A stretch of DNA of 64,000 nucleotides, taken from the NCBI GenBank assembly GCA_030247855.1, contig JAPDRN010000001.1:62001-126000 (forward strand), in the 5' to 3' direction. Position numbers and translations under genes: made by a program. Origin of the DNA: Knufia peltigerae (Eukaryota; Ascomycota; Eurotiomycetes; Chaetothyriales; Trichomeriaceae). Below are positions 9,801 through 22,278 of this stretch, in pieces (position 1 is the first letter of the stretch; the number at the start of each line of letters is the position of its first letter). The notes under the pieces are model-generated. The model searched no databases, was not told where the DNA came from, and saw only the letters and a list, made by a program, of their open reading frames with translations.

Positions 9801-12800
9801 GCTTACGCTCTGCCACTTATTTTCCAAGTCTTGGAGAATGGTCGGGTTGGCGAAGTCGCAGGAGAAGATGCTGACGCACAGGTTCTGCTTGCATTGGAAT
9901 TTCTATCATTCCAGATGGGTTCCGGAGCTGATGAGCAACTTCCTCGGGCCGATATCCTACGCCATCTTATCAAAGCCATGCAGACATATAACCAGCACTA
10001 CCGGATTATTAAAGACTGCCTCTTTGATTTCTGTCGATCAATTTCGGACAACCTGACTGGAGAAGAAAGAGATATCCTTCTCTCATCAGTGACATTACCT
10101 CAATCTTCTGTCCGTGCTGCTCTTCTACAAGCAATACAGTCAGAAATTGATCTGTCTGATATCGATTACTCGGTTCACATCTGGATCTCGTGTCAAGACG
10201 AAGAAGATGAAAACGCAGACACAGCTCTGACTATCTGGCAAGAACACGATTTTGGGATAACCGAGGTCATGATCGATCAAATACCTCCATTCTTATCCTC
10301 TACCGCACGGTCAACAAGACTTGCAGCTTCGAAAGCGCTGGCACAAGCACTCCTGCAAGCACCTTCCAAGACAGAGACCGTACTAAATGGTCTAGAGGAG
10401 TCCTACCGCGTTGAAGCGCAACCATTGGTGCCAAAACGTGACAAGTTCGGAATAGTCCAACGGGGAGAGCTAGTTGATCAATGGGAACGACGAAGCGGAA
10501 TTGCTCTGGCCTTCAAAGAGCTCAGTACTGTACTCGATAAAAGCGCACTTATCCCTTTTATGCAATTCATGGTATCTGAGGGCGCACTTGCTGACCGTCA
10601 CCCTACTGTGCGTACTGAAATGGTCGATGCTGGTACTGCCCTTGTTGCTGCACGAGGTAAAGAGTGCTTAGAACCATTGATGCATATCTTTGAAGACGTG
10701 TTGCAAGGCCCAGATAAAGCAACGCAAGAAGCAGACTGGGTCAACGAAGCTGTCATCGTTCTGTACGGCTCGCTGGCACGACATCTTCCTGATGGTGACA
10801 AACGAACTCAAAATGTCATACAAAAGCTCCTGGAGACACTCAGCACGCCATCGGAGTCTGTTCAGTACGCCGTCGCAAATTGCTTGCCCCCCCTGGTCCG
10901 ACCGAGTGCTGTCGATGCAGGTCCTTACATAATTGCCTTGCTCGACACTCTCTTGAACTCTAAGAAGTATGCAGCACGCAGAGGCGCCGCCTATGGTCTG
11001 GCTGGTGTCGTAAAGGGCAAGGGTGTAGTGGCTCTGCGACAGCATAGAGTAATGTCTACACTCCGGAGTGCATCAGAGAACAAGAAAAGCCCCGATCAAC
11101 GTCAAGGTGCAATGATGGCTTTTGAGCTTATGTCACTGCTCCTTGGACGTACTTTCGAGCCCTATGTGATCGAAGTGCTTCCTCAAATGTTGACCTGCTT
11201 CGGCGATCCTGCAGCCTCTGTGCGTGAAGCCACTCTAGATACAGCAAAGACGTGCTTTGCCAGTTTGAGCTCTTTCGGAGTCCGGCGCGTACTGCCTCAA
11301 CTGTTGGATGGTTTGGACGAGACGCAATGGCGAAGCAAAAAGGGAGCGTGCGACTTGCTTGGTGCAATGGCATACCTCGATCCTCAGCAGTTGGCCACAA
11401 GTCTACCTGAGATCATTCCGCCCCTAACGGCAGTATTGACAGACAGCCACAAAGAAGTACGCGCTGCCGCCAACAGCAGCTTAAAGAGATTTGGTGAGGT
11501 CATTACTAATCCTGAAGTCAAGAGCCTTGTCGATGTGTTGCTCAAAGCCCTCAGTGACCCCACTAAGTATACAGAGGAGGCACTGGACGGCCTTATCAAG
11601 GTCTCTTTCATCCACTACATTGACTCGCCATCATTGGCTCTTGTGGTGAGGATTCTCGAACGAGGCTTGAATGACCGCTCTGCAACTAAACGGAAAGCGG
11701 CCCAAATCATTGGCAGTCTTGCTCATCTTACGGAGAAACGGGATATTGTTACACACCTACCAGTCCTTGTAACAGGTCTACGCCTCGCTTCTATCGACCC
11801 CGTTCCAGCAACAAGAGCAACTGGTGCTAAAGCTTTGGGAAGTTTGGTCGAGAAGCTGGGTGAAGATGCTTTCCCTGATCTCATACCTAGTCTCATGTCC
11901 TCACTACGCACTGATACTGGCGCAAGTGATCGCCTTGGATCTGCCCAAGCCCTCAGCGAAGTTCTTGCTGGACTTGGAACAGCTCGTCTGGAAGAGACGC
12001 TTCCAACAATCCTACAGAATGTGGCAAGTCCAAGAGCGACAGTGAGAGAAGGCTTCATGACACTCTTTATATTCTTACCAGCATGCTTCGGCAACAGCTT
12101 TGCCAATTATCTGGCGCAAATCATACCATCCATCCTGGCTGGGTTGGCTGATGATATCGAGGCCATCCGTGAAACTTCCCTTCGAGCAGGCAGATTGCTG
12201 GTTAAGAACTTCGCAAGCAAGTCTATTGACCTCCTGCTGCCAGAGCTTCAACGTGGATTGGCTGATGACAGCTACCGTATCCGTCTCAGCTCAGTCGAAT
12301 TGGTCGGCGATCTTCTGTTCAATCTTACTGGCATTACAGGCCAGACAGACGCAGAGGAAGAAGACGAAAAGGCAACGCAAGCTGGCCAATCTCTTCTCGA
12401 GGTTTTGGGAGAAGAACGACGCAACAGAGTACTGTCTTCTCTGTACATTTGCAGATGCGATACTTCCGGCCAAGTTCGGGCTGCTGCTATCGCTGTTTGG
12501 AAGGCTCTTGTTGCTACACCGAGGACACTGCGCGAATTGGTGCCGACTCTCACCCAAATCATCATTGCTCGTCTAGCTTCCTCGAACATGGAACATAAAG
12601 TCATCGCCGCGAACGCTCTTGGAGAGGTTATTCGCAAAGCTGGCGAAGGCGTCCTCGGGTCACTGTTACCATCACTCGAAGAAGGTCTGCAGAGTTCAAC
12701 AGATGCTGACAAGAGACAAGGCATTTGTATTGCTCTGCGTGAAATTGTCAATGCTGCTTCGCCAGATTCCCTCGAAGAACATGAGAAGAAATTGATCGCT

Positions 12801-14879
12801 ATTGTTCGACTCGCCTTGACTGACTCTGACCCAGAAGTTCGCGAGGCTGCTGCAGAGTCATTTGACTCTTTGCAACAAACGTTTGGCAAACGAGCCGTTG
12901 ATCAGGTTCTACCCCATCTCCTCAACCTGCTTCGCAGCGATGGGGAAGCCGAACATGCTCTCTCTGCCTTGCTCACCCTGCTTACCGAGGCAACAAGAGC
13001 CAATGTCATTCTACCGAACCTGATACCCACACTCTTGACCAACCCAATCACCGCTTTCAATGCTCGAGCACTTGCCTCGTTGGCCAAGGTTGGCGGTGGC
13101 AGCATGACTCGCAGGTTGCCCGCCATCCTCAATAGTCTGGCAGACAATATAGTCACGTGCAAGGATGAAGAAGTCTTGGAGGAACTGAACGAGGCATTTG
13201 ATGCCGTCTTGTCCTCGGTGGATGAGTATGACGGTCTGAATACTGCAATGAGCGTTATGCTAGTGATGATCAAGCACGACGATCATCGCAGACGAGCAGT
13301 GGCAGCTTCTCATCTCGCCTCGTTCTTTGCAACTGCTGCGGTCGACTACTCTCGGTACAACCAAGACCTCATCCGAGTTCTCGTCATTTCATTTGGCGAC
13401 AGAGATCAAGCTGTTGTCAAGGCCGCTTGGTCCGCACTCAGCCAGTTACAATCTCATCTTCGCAAAGAAGAGATGGAGACTCTTGTCGGCTCAACACGGC
13501 AGGTCCTGCAACAAGCTGGCACTGCTGGCTCTGTCCTCCCTGGCTTCGCCCTTCCAAAGGGCATTTTGCCTGTCCTACAAATATTCTTGCAAGGGTTGAT
13601 GAACGGCACTACCGACCAACGGGTCCAGTCCGCCATGGGCATCTCCGACATCATCGACCGTAGCGGGCCAGACTCCCTGAAGCCATTCGTGACCCAGATC
13701 ACAGGTCCACTTATCCGTGTGGTTGGCGAACGATCGATGGACGTCAAGTGTGCCATCCTTTCTACCCTGAACCAGCTACTCGAGAAGATACCAACATTCT
13801 TGCGACCGTTCCTCCCTCAGTTGCAGAGAACATTCACAAAGTCCATCGCCGACCCGACAAGCGATGTACTCCGGATGCGGGCCACCAAAGCCCTCAGTAC
13901 GCTCATCACGCTGACGCCTCGAGTCGACCCCTTGATTGCCGAGTTGGTCACGGGAGCCAAAACTCCGGAGGCTGGTGTTCGCAACGCCATGCTCAAAGCT
14001 CTACAGGAGGTAGTCAGCAAAGTCGGGTCGAACATGAGCGACGCCTCGCGCGAGTCTATCCTTGGCCTGATGGATGCACAAGTCGAAGGGCACGACGACA
14101 ACATGATGGTCACCAACGCGCGACTCCTGGGAGCCATGATCAAGGTTCTCCCCGGGGAGAAGGCCGGGCCGCTGGTCAAATCCCGCATCCTGGTCCAACC
14201 GTCGACCAATGCGTCGATCCTCGCCCTCAACGCCGTCTTGCTCGAGAGCCCGACCACGATCCTGTCGGCGCACGCCGAGGAGGCGAGAAGCGTTCTCGTC
14301 TCCGGGTTGTCCGGCAAAAGCACCTTTGTGCAGCAGAATGCCGTGCTCGCGCTGGGCAAGTACCTCCTGGCCGAGTCGACCGTCGCCGACGAGGAAGCGT
14401 GCCGGCCCCTCGTCGAGGCGCTCGCGTCCGTGGTGGCCCCGGGGGCGGACATTGATTCGCGCCGCCTGGCCCTGGTCGTCGTGCGGACGGTGGCCAGGCA
14501 CCACCCCGACGAGGCGCGCGCCTTCCTGGGGGCGCTGGTCCCGCCGGTGTTTGCGTGCGTGCGCGACCCCGTCATCCCCGTCAAGCTCGCGGCCGAGGCG
14601 GCGTTCCTGGAACTCTTCGGCGTCGTCGACGAGGAGTCCGCCGTGTGGGAACGGTACGCGGCCGGCCCGGGCAAGGCGTTGTCCCCCGGGCAGGCGCGGC
14701 CCATGGGCGACTACTTCAAGCGCGTGGCGCTCAGGCTGGGCGCGCAGGCCCGGGAACGACGCGAGGCCGAGGGCGGCGCCGGCGGGCTCGGCCTGAGTTC
14801 CGACGAGCAAGAGGACGAGCGGGAGGTGTGGAGCGTCGGGCGCGTGGATCTCGGTGAGGGAGGCGGCGACGACGAGTAG
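6807..14879 (+). CDS. GCN1: Translational activator Gcn1 (HEAT-repeat protein)
   Basis: Exon 1 is 6807-6933, followed by a 48-bp intron (GTGCGT, branch GACTAAT, acceptor GCAG) and one huge exon, 6982-14879. The product is 2,674 residues, practically the length of yeast Gcn1 (2,672). It is built of HEAT-type helical repeats along its whole length. The central region around residues 1300-1650 resembles the eEF3 N-terminal repeats. In the established pathway Gcn1 binds ribosomes and, through its C-terminal region, the RWD domain of kinase Gcn2, allowing eIF2-alpha phosphorylation when uncharged tRNA builds up; it also senses collided ribosomes. The start is the first in-frame ATG and gives a plausible acidic N-terminus (MGDISLSDSPEAL). 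Base composition changes sharply in the last 0.9 kb, where third positions become almost all G or C and a 296-codon antisense frame opens. Confidence 0.95.
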
Positions 14880-15606
14880 GGTCCAAGGCACGGTGTTGTT
14901 GTAGGGGGCGTAGGTAAATGGAGGGCTTTATGGATGGCTGTCGATTAGAATCTCTTCGAGAAACAGAAGAAAGGGGGGGGAAATGGCCAATTGGTCTTGT
15001 CACGAGCGCGAGAAAAGCTTGTAATACAGGCACACACAGCATAGCGAAATGTCTTTTTGTTTCTTTTTTTTGTTCTTTAAGAAAAAAGTTGCGATTCTTT
15101 GCTTCCATGGTATATGTCCCTCCACCATTCTTTCTTGCTGGTGGACGACCCGGTATCTACTCAAACATTGTCCTACGCCGCTGCGATGCATTTTTCCCCT
15201 CCCAAAGCCATGTGCCCTCGCTCGCTCGCTCGCTCTCTTGAATGGCAAGCACGACGGTACGACAAAATGTGGAAAATATATATACACAGAAGACGTTCCC
15301 CCTCTTGTTGAATTGGTTCCAAAACATCCCCAGGACCAACGGTATCTGGGCCCAGCCACATTGAATGAGCATCGTGTTTTGGCAGTCCAAGCGATCCAAG
15401 AGAGACCGTCTGGTGACGAGCTCGTAATATCGAAATGGCTGAGCTGTCTTCTTCTTTTGTATCATGTGGGACGACGTTAGGTATTTAGCTTTCCGGTGAC
15501 GAGGTGGCCCCTCACTGCGCGGTAGTGCAGGCGCGCGTGTTACTTGTCGATGGCGGGACATCCTCGATACAAGAATGCCCAGTTAGGTGGAATGGCGCGA
15601 GATTGA
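14880..15606. other. Convergent 3' flanks of GCN1 and the m-AAA protease gene
   Basis: Short T- and G-rich runs and presumed 3'UTRs. Overlapping short frames on both strands have no conserved motif. I see no gene here. Confidence 0.5.
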
Positions 15607-18398
15607 TCAGAACATTTGAGAATCAGGTCGGTCAATGCGCTTGAATGCAGGTGCGGGAGTGCCCGGCAAAGGCTCATCTGAAGCTGGGCCTTCTTGTTCG
15701 GTTGGTGGTGGCGGTCTGCACATGGAGAGTCAGTTATGATGCCGGTAGTTTAGAATGTATTCATCAATCAAGACACTTACGGTGCGCTCTTGCCCCCAGT
15801 GTTGTCAAAGTACTTGTGGAAATCACCCTGGTCCTCGAACGGTCTCGGTCCAAGAATTCTGACCAGGTCATCTCTAACAAGCACCTCCTTCTTCAAAAGT
15901 TCTTCCGCGACCGCATGGAGTTGGTCTTTCTTTTCCAGCAGGAGATCCTTGCATTGCTTGTATGCGTCATCGACGATCCGGCGGACTTCCAGGTCGATTT
16001 GCCGGGCCGTCTCCTCCGAGAAAGGCTTGTGAAGTCTCTGTTCGTCGTCCTTGTAATGAAGGTAGCCAATCTTTGAGGACATGCCCCATTCGGTCACCAT
16101 TGCCGTGGCCATTCGCGTGACCTTGTTGAAGTCATCAGATGCACCACTCGTCACTGTGTCGAACCAGATTTCTTCGCTGACTCGGCCGCCGAGCGTCATG
16201 GCCATTCGATCCATAAGTTGCTTGACGCTCATCAGGTACACATCGTTGCCTCCTGCAGGTAGGTATTGGGCATAACCAAGAGCACCTTGGCCACGTGGGA
16301 TGATAGAGACCTTGAGTAAAGGATCAGCGTACTTGAAGAACCAGCCACAGATGGCATGACCGGCTTCGTGGTAAGCGACGGTCTTCTTCTCTTCGGGCGA
16401 TAGGACCAATGACTTCTTCTCAAGACCGCCAATGACACGCTCGATAGCTTGCTCAAAATGGTCCATCTCCACCGAGGGCGCATTTGCACGAGCAGCAATC
16501 AGAGCAGCCTCGTTGACACAATTGGCAATGTCGGCACCAGAGAAGCCAGGCGTCAAAGCTGACAAACGACCAGTCAGATACTCCAAGTCGACGTTGGTTA
16601 CGATCTTTTTGAGATGAACTTGGAAAATCTGCTTTCGTCCGTCCATGGTGGGTCGATCAATGGCGATATGTCTATCGAAACGACCTGGACGCATCAAGGC
16701 CTTGTCCAGCACATCAGGTCTGTTTGTGCCAGCGAGGACCACCACCTGTTCTGAAGTGTTGAAACCATCCATTTCGGTCAGAATTTGGTTGAGAGTAGAC
16801 TCTCGCTCGTCGTTGCCTCCTCCGAAATTTGATTTCGCCCTAGACTTGCCAATAGCATCGATCTCATCAATGAAGATAATGCAGGGCGCGTTCTTCCGGG
16901 CGTTTGAGAAAAGATCTCTTACTCGGGATGGACCTACACCGACAAACATCTCGACGAACTCGGAACCGGAGACTGAGTAGAAAGGTACGCCAGATTCGCC
17001 TGCCGTGGCCTTGGCCAGCAGAGTCTTACCAGTACCGGGAGGACCAGATAGGATAGCACCTCGAGGAATCTTGGCACCTAGTTTCTGGTATCTTGAAGGG
17101 TCTTTCAGGAAAGACACAAACTCCATGATTTCAAGCTTGGCCTCATCCATACCAGCGACATCAGCGAACTTCGTCTTGACATCGGTTTCGTGATTGAAGC
17201 GCTTGGCCCGGGATTTGCCAATACCGAAGATGCCACTGTTTCCCCCAGCTCCAGACGCCGCTCTTCTTGACAGCCAAAAGAGAGCTCCGATGAAGAGAAT
17301 GGTAGGGCCAAAGGAGAAGAGAGCGGCGCTCAGAGGCACCTCGTCAGAGTAGGCGACAGGAATTCTCTCGCTGCTAGGAATGCCAAGCTCTTGATGCGCC
17401 TCATCCAATTTTCTCTCGAAAGCTTCGACGGAACCAATGTTGAAGTAGTAGTAGAAGTTAGGTCGAGCTGCGGGAGAATCAGGGTACATGTTCGCCACGG
17501 CCGAGCGATGAAGCTCAACTCTGACACGATTCCGATTGATGACGGTCAATTTGTCGACGAGGCCCTTGTCGAAAAAGGTCGTGCGGAACTCCTGCCATGT
17601 GATGTCTCTCGAATTCTCCCCTGGGAACAGACTGCGATAGGTGTAATAACTCAGAAAAGCGGCCATGATAGCAGTGCCAGCGTCGAGCCTGAGCTCAAAT
17701 TTCGATCCCTTCTGCTCCTTCTGTTGTCCATCATTTTGCTTGCGTTTCTGCTTGCCATCCTGACTCTTGTTGGATTGCTCGAAAAGAGGTGTCTCGTCAG
17801 TCGACTCAGATTTGTCGGAACGTGCATTCACGCCGTACTTTTCTCGAACCTCCTCGGGAGTCATGCGGGACATTTTTGTAAAGACCGAAACCAATCGAAC
17901 TACCGTTGCCAGTGAGATGTGGTGTTTGGGATCTTTCCTCCGAGCCTCGAGTACTTCTTGAATCTCCTTGGGCACTCCGCCCTTCTTCATGAGCTCGACC
18001 GCCTCGTCAATGGCGGCGGCCTGGGATTTCGGCAGACCCATCTTCATCATATTTGCGAGATCTTGGATCTGTTTGGTTTCCTCCTCGCTGAGCTGCACGA
18101 GGTCCTGTTTGGCCGCCGTCTCTTGCGACTTTGCATCTCCATCTTGTGATTTGTGCGACTCTTTCTCTTTTTCTGAAGGAGTCTTGTCGCCTTTGTCCTT
18201 CTTCTTGGGATCCTCCTCCGGCGGCTTCGGATCCCCGGGATTGATGGTGGCGTAGGACCTCGAGAGATGAGGCTGTCGAATCTTACTATGCAGTCTTATT
18301 CGAGAGAACTGGGTTGTCCGGCGTTGTGCGCAGAAGGCGCACTCAAACGCAGCTTGGGAGGATCGCAGCAACTGCGGCCTCAGTAACCTGGTCGCCAT
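15607..18398 (-). CDS. Mitochondrial m-AAA metalloprotease subunit (Yta12/Afg3 type)
   Basis: Exons 18398-15781 and 15715-15607 are joined across a 65-bp intron (GTAAGT, branch CTGAC, acceptor GCAG). The product is 908 residues. The frame is open 64 codons upstream, but the ATG at 18398 gives a classic Arg/Ser-rich mitochondrial targeting sequence. Next come a charged Lys/Glu-rich linker, a first membrane span (AIMAAFLSYYTYRSLF, about residue 245), an intermembrane-space domain, a second span (around 365), the AAA module with Walker A GPPGTGKT (near 450) and Walker B FIDEID (near 506), and the M41 protease with zinc site HEAGH (677-681). The spliced tail is Pro-rich. The complex degrades misfolded inner-membrane proteins and processes MrpL32. 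Without the splice the protein would end right at the donor, because the GTAAGT itself supplies the TAA. Confidence 0.93.
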
Positions 18399-19048
18399 AA
18401 CGGCGGAAAGAAGTTTGGAGGAGAGCGGGCCGCAGAACAGGTTGTCAAAAACTGTTCGCGGGAGAAGAAAAGGGAGGGGGAGAGAGATGGTAAGCCGGGG
18501 ACGATTGTTGAAGCTGGTGGCCAGAGAAGTAGTTGACGCGGGCAGTATTTGCCTGCACTGCGGAATCAATTCTCGAATGGCCGATGTCATGACTTGGAGT
18601 CACTTCTACCTAAATACTCCACCGTGGAACCTGCACATAATGGCTCTATAGAGTACCGTACTGGTATCATTGAACGACCTTCTGGCACTCAACGACTGTA
18701 GTTGTTGTAAGTCATCATTAGCCTGGGTTGCGGTGCCTCTGCTCAACAGTGCTCAGAAGTTTCGAGAGTGTGGAGGTCGTTGAGTGGTAACAGATATTGC
18801 TTACAAGCAATTTACTAGTCGGTGTTTGAAGCTGTCTGGAGCTGTTTTGATTCTATTCTACACGCAATCTCCCCCCCAGATACCTCTTTTTTTTCACAGC
18901 TTCTTGTAGAGCTGGGCCATGTCTAAACGGCACTAATAGACACCTCGTTACATTGATTATGCCCCTGGAAGCTCCATCATTCATGTTTTGCCGACCATAC
19001 AACCTTCGTCCTTGTCTTTCGCATTGGAGCACACTTCTTCCCGGTTCA
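18399..19048. other. Promoter of the m-AAA gene and 3' flank of the next gene
   Basis: The 650 bp lie between two minus-strand genes. The part next to 18399 is purine-rich on the plus strand, meaning C/T-rich in the transcript, as in fungal 5' leaders. No other feature is seen. Confidence 0.45.
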
Positions 19049-21115
19049 TCACAAGCGGCGGCGACCGTACAGTTCATGGCGATGCTTCCATTCTTCTTCA
19101 GGCTTTGGCTTGAGGATATCCTTACTTGCTGGTCGAAATCTAGGATCTCGAGCAATGCGGCTAGGAGCATTGTAAAATCCGTCAGTTTCTTCCTCGAAGA
19201 AGCTTGAACTCGAGGCAACGCCTGTCAGGAGTCGAGATCTTTCCACTGCATACTCCGGTGCAGGTTTGTATGCCCACACAGATCTCCCATCGCCGCCAGT
19301 TGAGTTCAGAAGCTCCGGGCTACTGTGGGATGTCAGATTTGCCCAGATGTTGCCCACCGCACATATTGCAGCGCTCTCAATCTCGGCACTGGCGACTTGA
19401 TCACCAAAATCCATGTCAGCAATTGACAAATTGGATAAGCGATTGTTACGATGCTCCCTGGCAATTTGATCCACCAAGGCTCGAACTGCTTGATTGTCTT
19501 GGCTGTCCGCCTCCAACCACTTACGGACCGACTCCTGCCTTTTGGAATGGACACGCAGCGGTCCAGTTTTAGGAGGCACTGGATTGTCTGTATTGGAAAC
19601 GTATCGCATGGCTTTGTTCATCTTGATGCGGGCGTCTCTGCCAATGGCTTTAAGCTCGAACCATTCCGCCACTCCAACATCGAATTCCTTATGAAGAATG
19701 TCGTCCTCCGGACCATTGATGTCTTCAAGCTCAAAGTCTCTGAGGATTCTACCTTGACCTGCAAGCGATTCGAAACCAGGTGGAGGGTCGACCGACAATT
19801 CAGGAGCAGAATGTAATTGTTGCCCATTGCCCAAATGATGAGGATTTTGCTCAGATGCTGTTATGATGCTTGCCGCAGATGACGGGCTTGCCCCTTCGCT
19901 TTCTCTCAGGCGCTGCAAGTCCGGATTCCGTAGTACTGTCTTTCCAGTCCTGGCTAATGCTTGTTGTTCTGCAACAAAGCTTTGCATCCTAGTGTTGCGG
20001 TCATATGGTTCATTGACGGGCGTTGTTACCGGTCGGCGCTGCTCATCTTGAGGAGTCTCAGGGATCAAACCGTTATTGGATATGAGCTGCTCAAGGATAG
20101 CACCGTCAGAATCCGAGTCTGTAAAGTTGTGGCGGATCGTTGACAGAGGGACAGGAAGTGCGCTTGCGACAAAGCCATCGGAGCCCATATGCGACAAGAT
20201 CGGACGATCCGCATTGCCTTGTGCGAAAGGACCGGTGTAATGAGGCTGACTCCACAGTGCAGGTACGTTGGTGTACTGACTAGCTGAATGAGGATATAGA
20301 ATCGCGCTGCGAACGAAACTTGGATCTTCTGACGATGGATGATGTGGTGCCATCGGGAGATTAGTGGAGAGGTCTGAGTATTCTCTCGCCAACGATTCGA
20401 ATTTGTGTTCTTGTTTGGTTGGGCTGATATCTGAAGGTATCATCACAAATGGATTACGCTGAATTAGGTTCGGGATGGGCATGGGGTTCTGACCTGCACA
20501 GATGTAACCTGTCAGTTCGGGATTATGGAGATATGCAGGGTATGCTGGGTATGCAGGGCCATTCATACCGATCGTTCCAGGCGCGTTATTCGGTGGGGTT
20601 CGAACACTGATCGGTGTATCTCGCTGCGATCGCCCTAGTATGGGGTGCTGGTGAAGACGTTTGGGGGTCGGGTTGTGAATTGCGGACGATCTATCATTAG
20701 CAGCTGCTAACATAGCTCTGGGCGCCGTTGGAATTGGAATATTTGGCAGATTGGTTCGAAGAGCTTGGTGATCTCGAGGACCTAATGGAGTCTCACGTGG
20801 TAGCAGAATAGCAGCACGGTGAGCAGTGCTGTCTGTCTGTCGAGCTGGAGTGGAAGGTATGACGCGTTCTCCCTCAAATTCAGTATCATTTGAATCATCT
20901 TCAAGTGTATCTTCAGGTGTATCCTCTAAAACCAACGGGATCCAAGCTTTGTTGCCCTTGTTCCGGTTGGGTTGTTGGTTTTTGGTGAAGGCACTGAGTG
21001 AGATAGGAGCAGGCGTTGGCGGCAGTTTCTGTTCTTCGGCTTCGCGAGAGGCTTGTCTTGCGTTTGCAGCCTTAAACGCATGGTACTCAGCCGCTCTAGC
21101 CCTAGCACCCAGCAT
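19049..21115 (-). CDS. Conserved-looking protein of unknown function, 688 aa
   Basis: One intronless frame starts with ATG at 21115. The N-terminus is an Ala/Arg-rich helix (MLGARARAAEYHAFKAANA) rich in charged residues. Residues about 40-430 are low-complexity, Pro/Thr/Ser/Asn-rich and probably disordered. The C-terminal 230 residues are more ordered: an acidic stretch FELEDINGPEDD, a helical block with EWFELKAIGRDARIKMNKAMRYV, then a segment with DFGDQVASAEIESAAICAVGNIWANL, and a basic end (HELYGRRRL). I recognise no catalytic motif or named domain. The ordered C-terminus with a long disordered N-terminus suggests a regulatory or scaffold protein, but no function is claimed. Codon use is like that of its neighbours. 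Confidence 0.8.
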   Translation of the reverse strand: MLGARARAAEYHAFKAANARQASREAEEQKLPPTPAPISLSAFTKNQQPNRNKGNKAWIPLVLEDTPEDTLEDDSNDTEFEGERVIPSTPARQTDSTAHRAAILLPRETPLGPRDHQALRTNLPNIPIPTAPRAMLAAANDRSSAIHNPTPKRLHQHPILGRSQRDTPISVRTPPNNAPGTIGMNGPAYPAYPAYLHNPELTGYICAGQNPMPIPNLIQRNPFVMIPSDISPTKQEHKFESLAREYSDLSTNLPMAPHHPSSEDPSFVRSAILYPHSASQYTNVPALWSQPHYTGPFAQGNADRPILSHMGSDGFVASALPVPLSTIRHNFTDSDSDGAILEQLISNNGLIPETPQDEQRRPVTTPVNEPYDRNTRMQSFVAEQQALARTGKTVLRNPDLQRLRESEGASPSSAASIITASEQNPHHLGNGQQLHSAPELSVDPPPGFESLAGQGRILRDFELEDINGPEDDILHKEFDVGVAEWFELKAIGRDARIKMNKAMRYVSNTDNPVPPKTGPLRVHSKRQESVRKWLEADSQDNQAVRALVDQIAREHRNNRLSNLSIADMDFGDQVASAEIESAAICAVGNIWANLTSHSSPELLNSTGGDGRSVWAYKPAPEYAVERSRLLTGVASSSSFFEEETDGFYNAPSRIARDPRFRPASKDILKPKPEEEWKHRHELYGRRRL

Positions 21116-22278
21116 GGTGGAGGGGTGTGTGAGTGGGAGATGACTGTGAGTACATGTTTCAGTTTGAGAACTTGATAGCGGAGGAGTATGCCATTTTTAC
21201 CTTGGTTAGTAAATTTTCTCTAGATTGCCAGCATGTCCCTCAAGCCTTTCGCAGCGCCGATCTTCCTCGAGCCAAGTGATGTTTCACTATGGACACCAGG
21301 TCATTCGATAGTTGCTACCTTGATCCGATGAGTTAGCTACCAATGAAGACGAGATGCTGGTCACAGTCAAGGATAACGTACGAGATGCTCTTCAAATGGT
21401 GGACGCGATACGCTGGAATCTGCCAATGATCATATGTGATGTTAGGGTTCATCAAATATTGTCTCTGGATGGGTTTCAAAAGCCGGAGATTCAGTTAAGA
21501 TGGAGGTGAGGCGAAAACATGGTTGCTGAGCATGTCAACTCCACCGCAGTTTGCTCACCGGTTTGTTCTATGTTTTTCCTCGACATTCAGCTCATGGCAA
21601 CAAGAACTCAAAGAAGACATGGCAAGGAAAGAGCTTCCTTGTGAGAAATACAACAAATCTTCGAAAGGAAGGCGCAAGGAGCAGTTCACTGCATGACAAG
21701 AGAATGGAAAAGCTCGGCCTGTACCAGAACAGCCTTTCTTTCTTCACCGAATGGAGGAGAATGAGCAGTCTTCAGGGTATACCAAGTCTTTCACGTCTTC
21801 CTGCTTGCTTTGTATGGATTGCTGTGGGAAAAGGCTTTCTGGACAGCGTTGAACAGAGCCAAAGTCGTATTGTCCATCAATGCTACGTCGCCAGAACATG
21901 ATTTCACGAATATCCTTACTCAAGAACCTTTCCCAGGTAGCTGTTGCACCCAGTAGAACTCAGCCTGCAGTTCTCGTGCTAAAACTACCTAGATGGCTAA
22001 TCTCATCGAGAAGGGAGTGATTAATGTGTAGTACTATATATGATAGACAAATCTGGGGTCGTAAAAGATCCACCAAAGATTGGCACTCGGGATAAAATTC
22101 TCCGAAGTCCATCACCACGTTTCTGTTTCTGCGGTGCGATTGATGATGCGTCTTAGGGAACATTTCTCAATCATTATACCATCATCATTGGTTGCGTAAA
22201 CAGCCGGGATGATTACAACGTGCCTCTTGGGGAGGAAACAAGTCTTACTACTTCGCTGTCTCGACCGAAGCCGCCGCC
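21116..22278. promoter_or_regulatory. Divergent intergenic region, unknown gene / F-box gene
   Basis: The 1,163 bp separate divergent starts. A plus-strand frame of 116 codons at 21551-21901 has no recognisable content and no supporting splice or start context. Otherwise nothing is seen except presumed promoters. Confidence 0.4.

Noticed and set aside
14001..14891. Antisense frame of 296 codons (and 13817-14704, 295 codons) opposite the end of GCN1
   Set aside because: Caused by the very high GC at third positions of GCN1 here; low-complexity Arg/Ala-rich translation and no motif.
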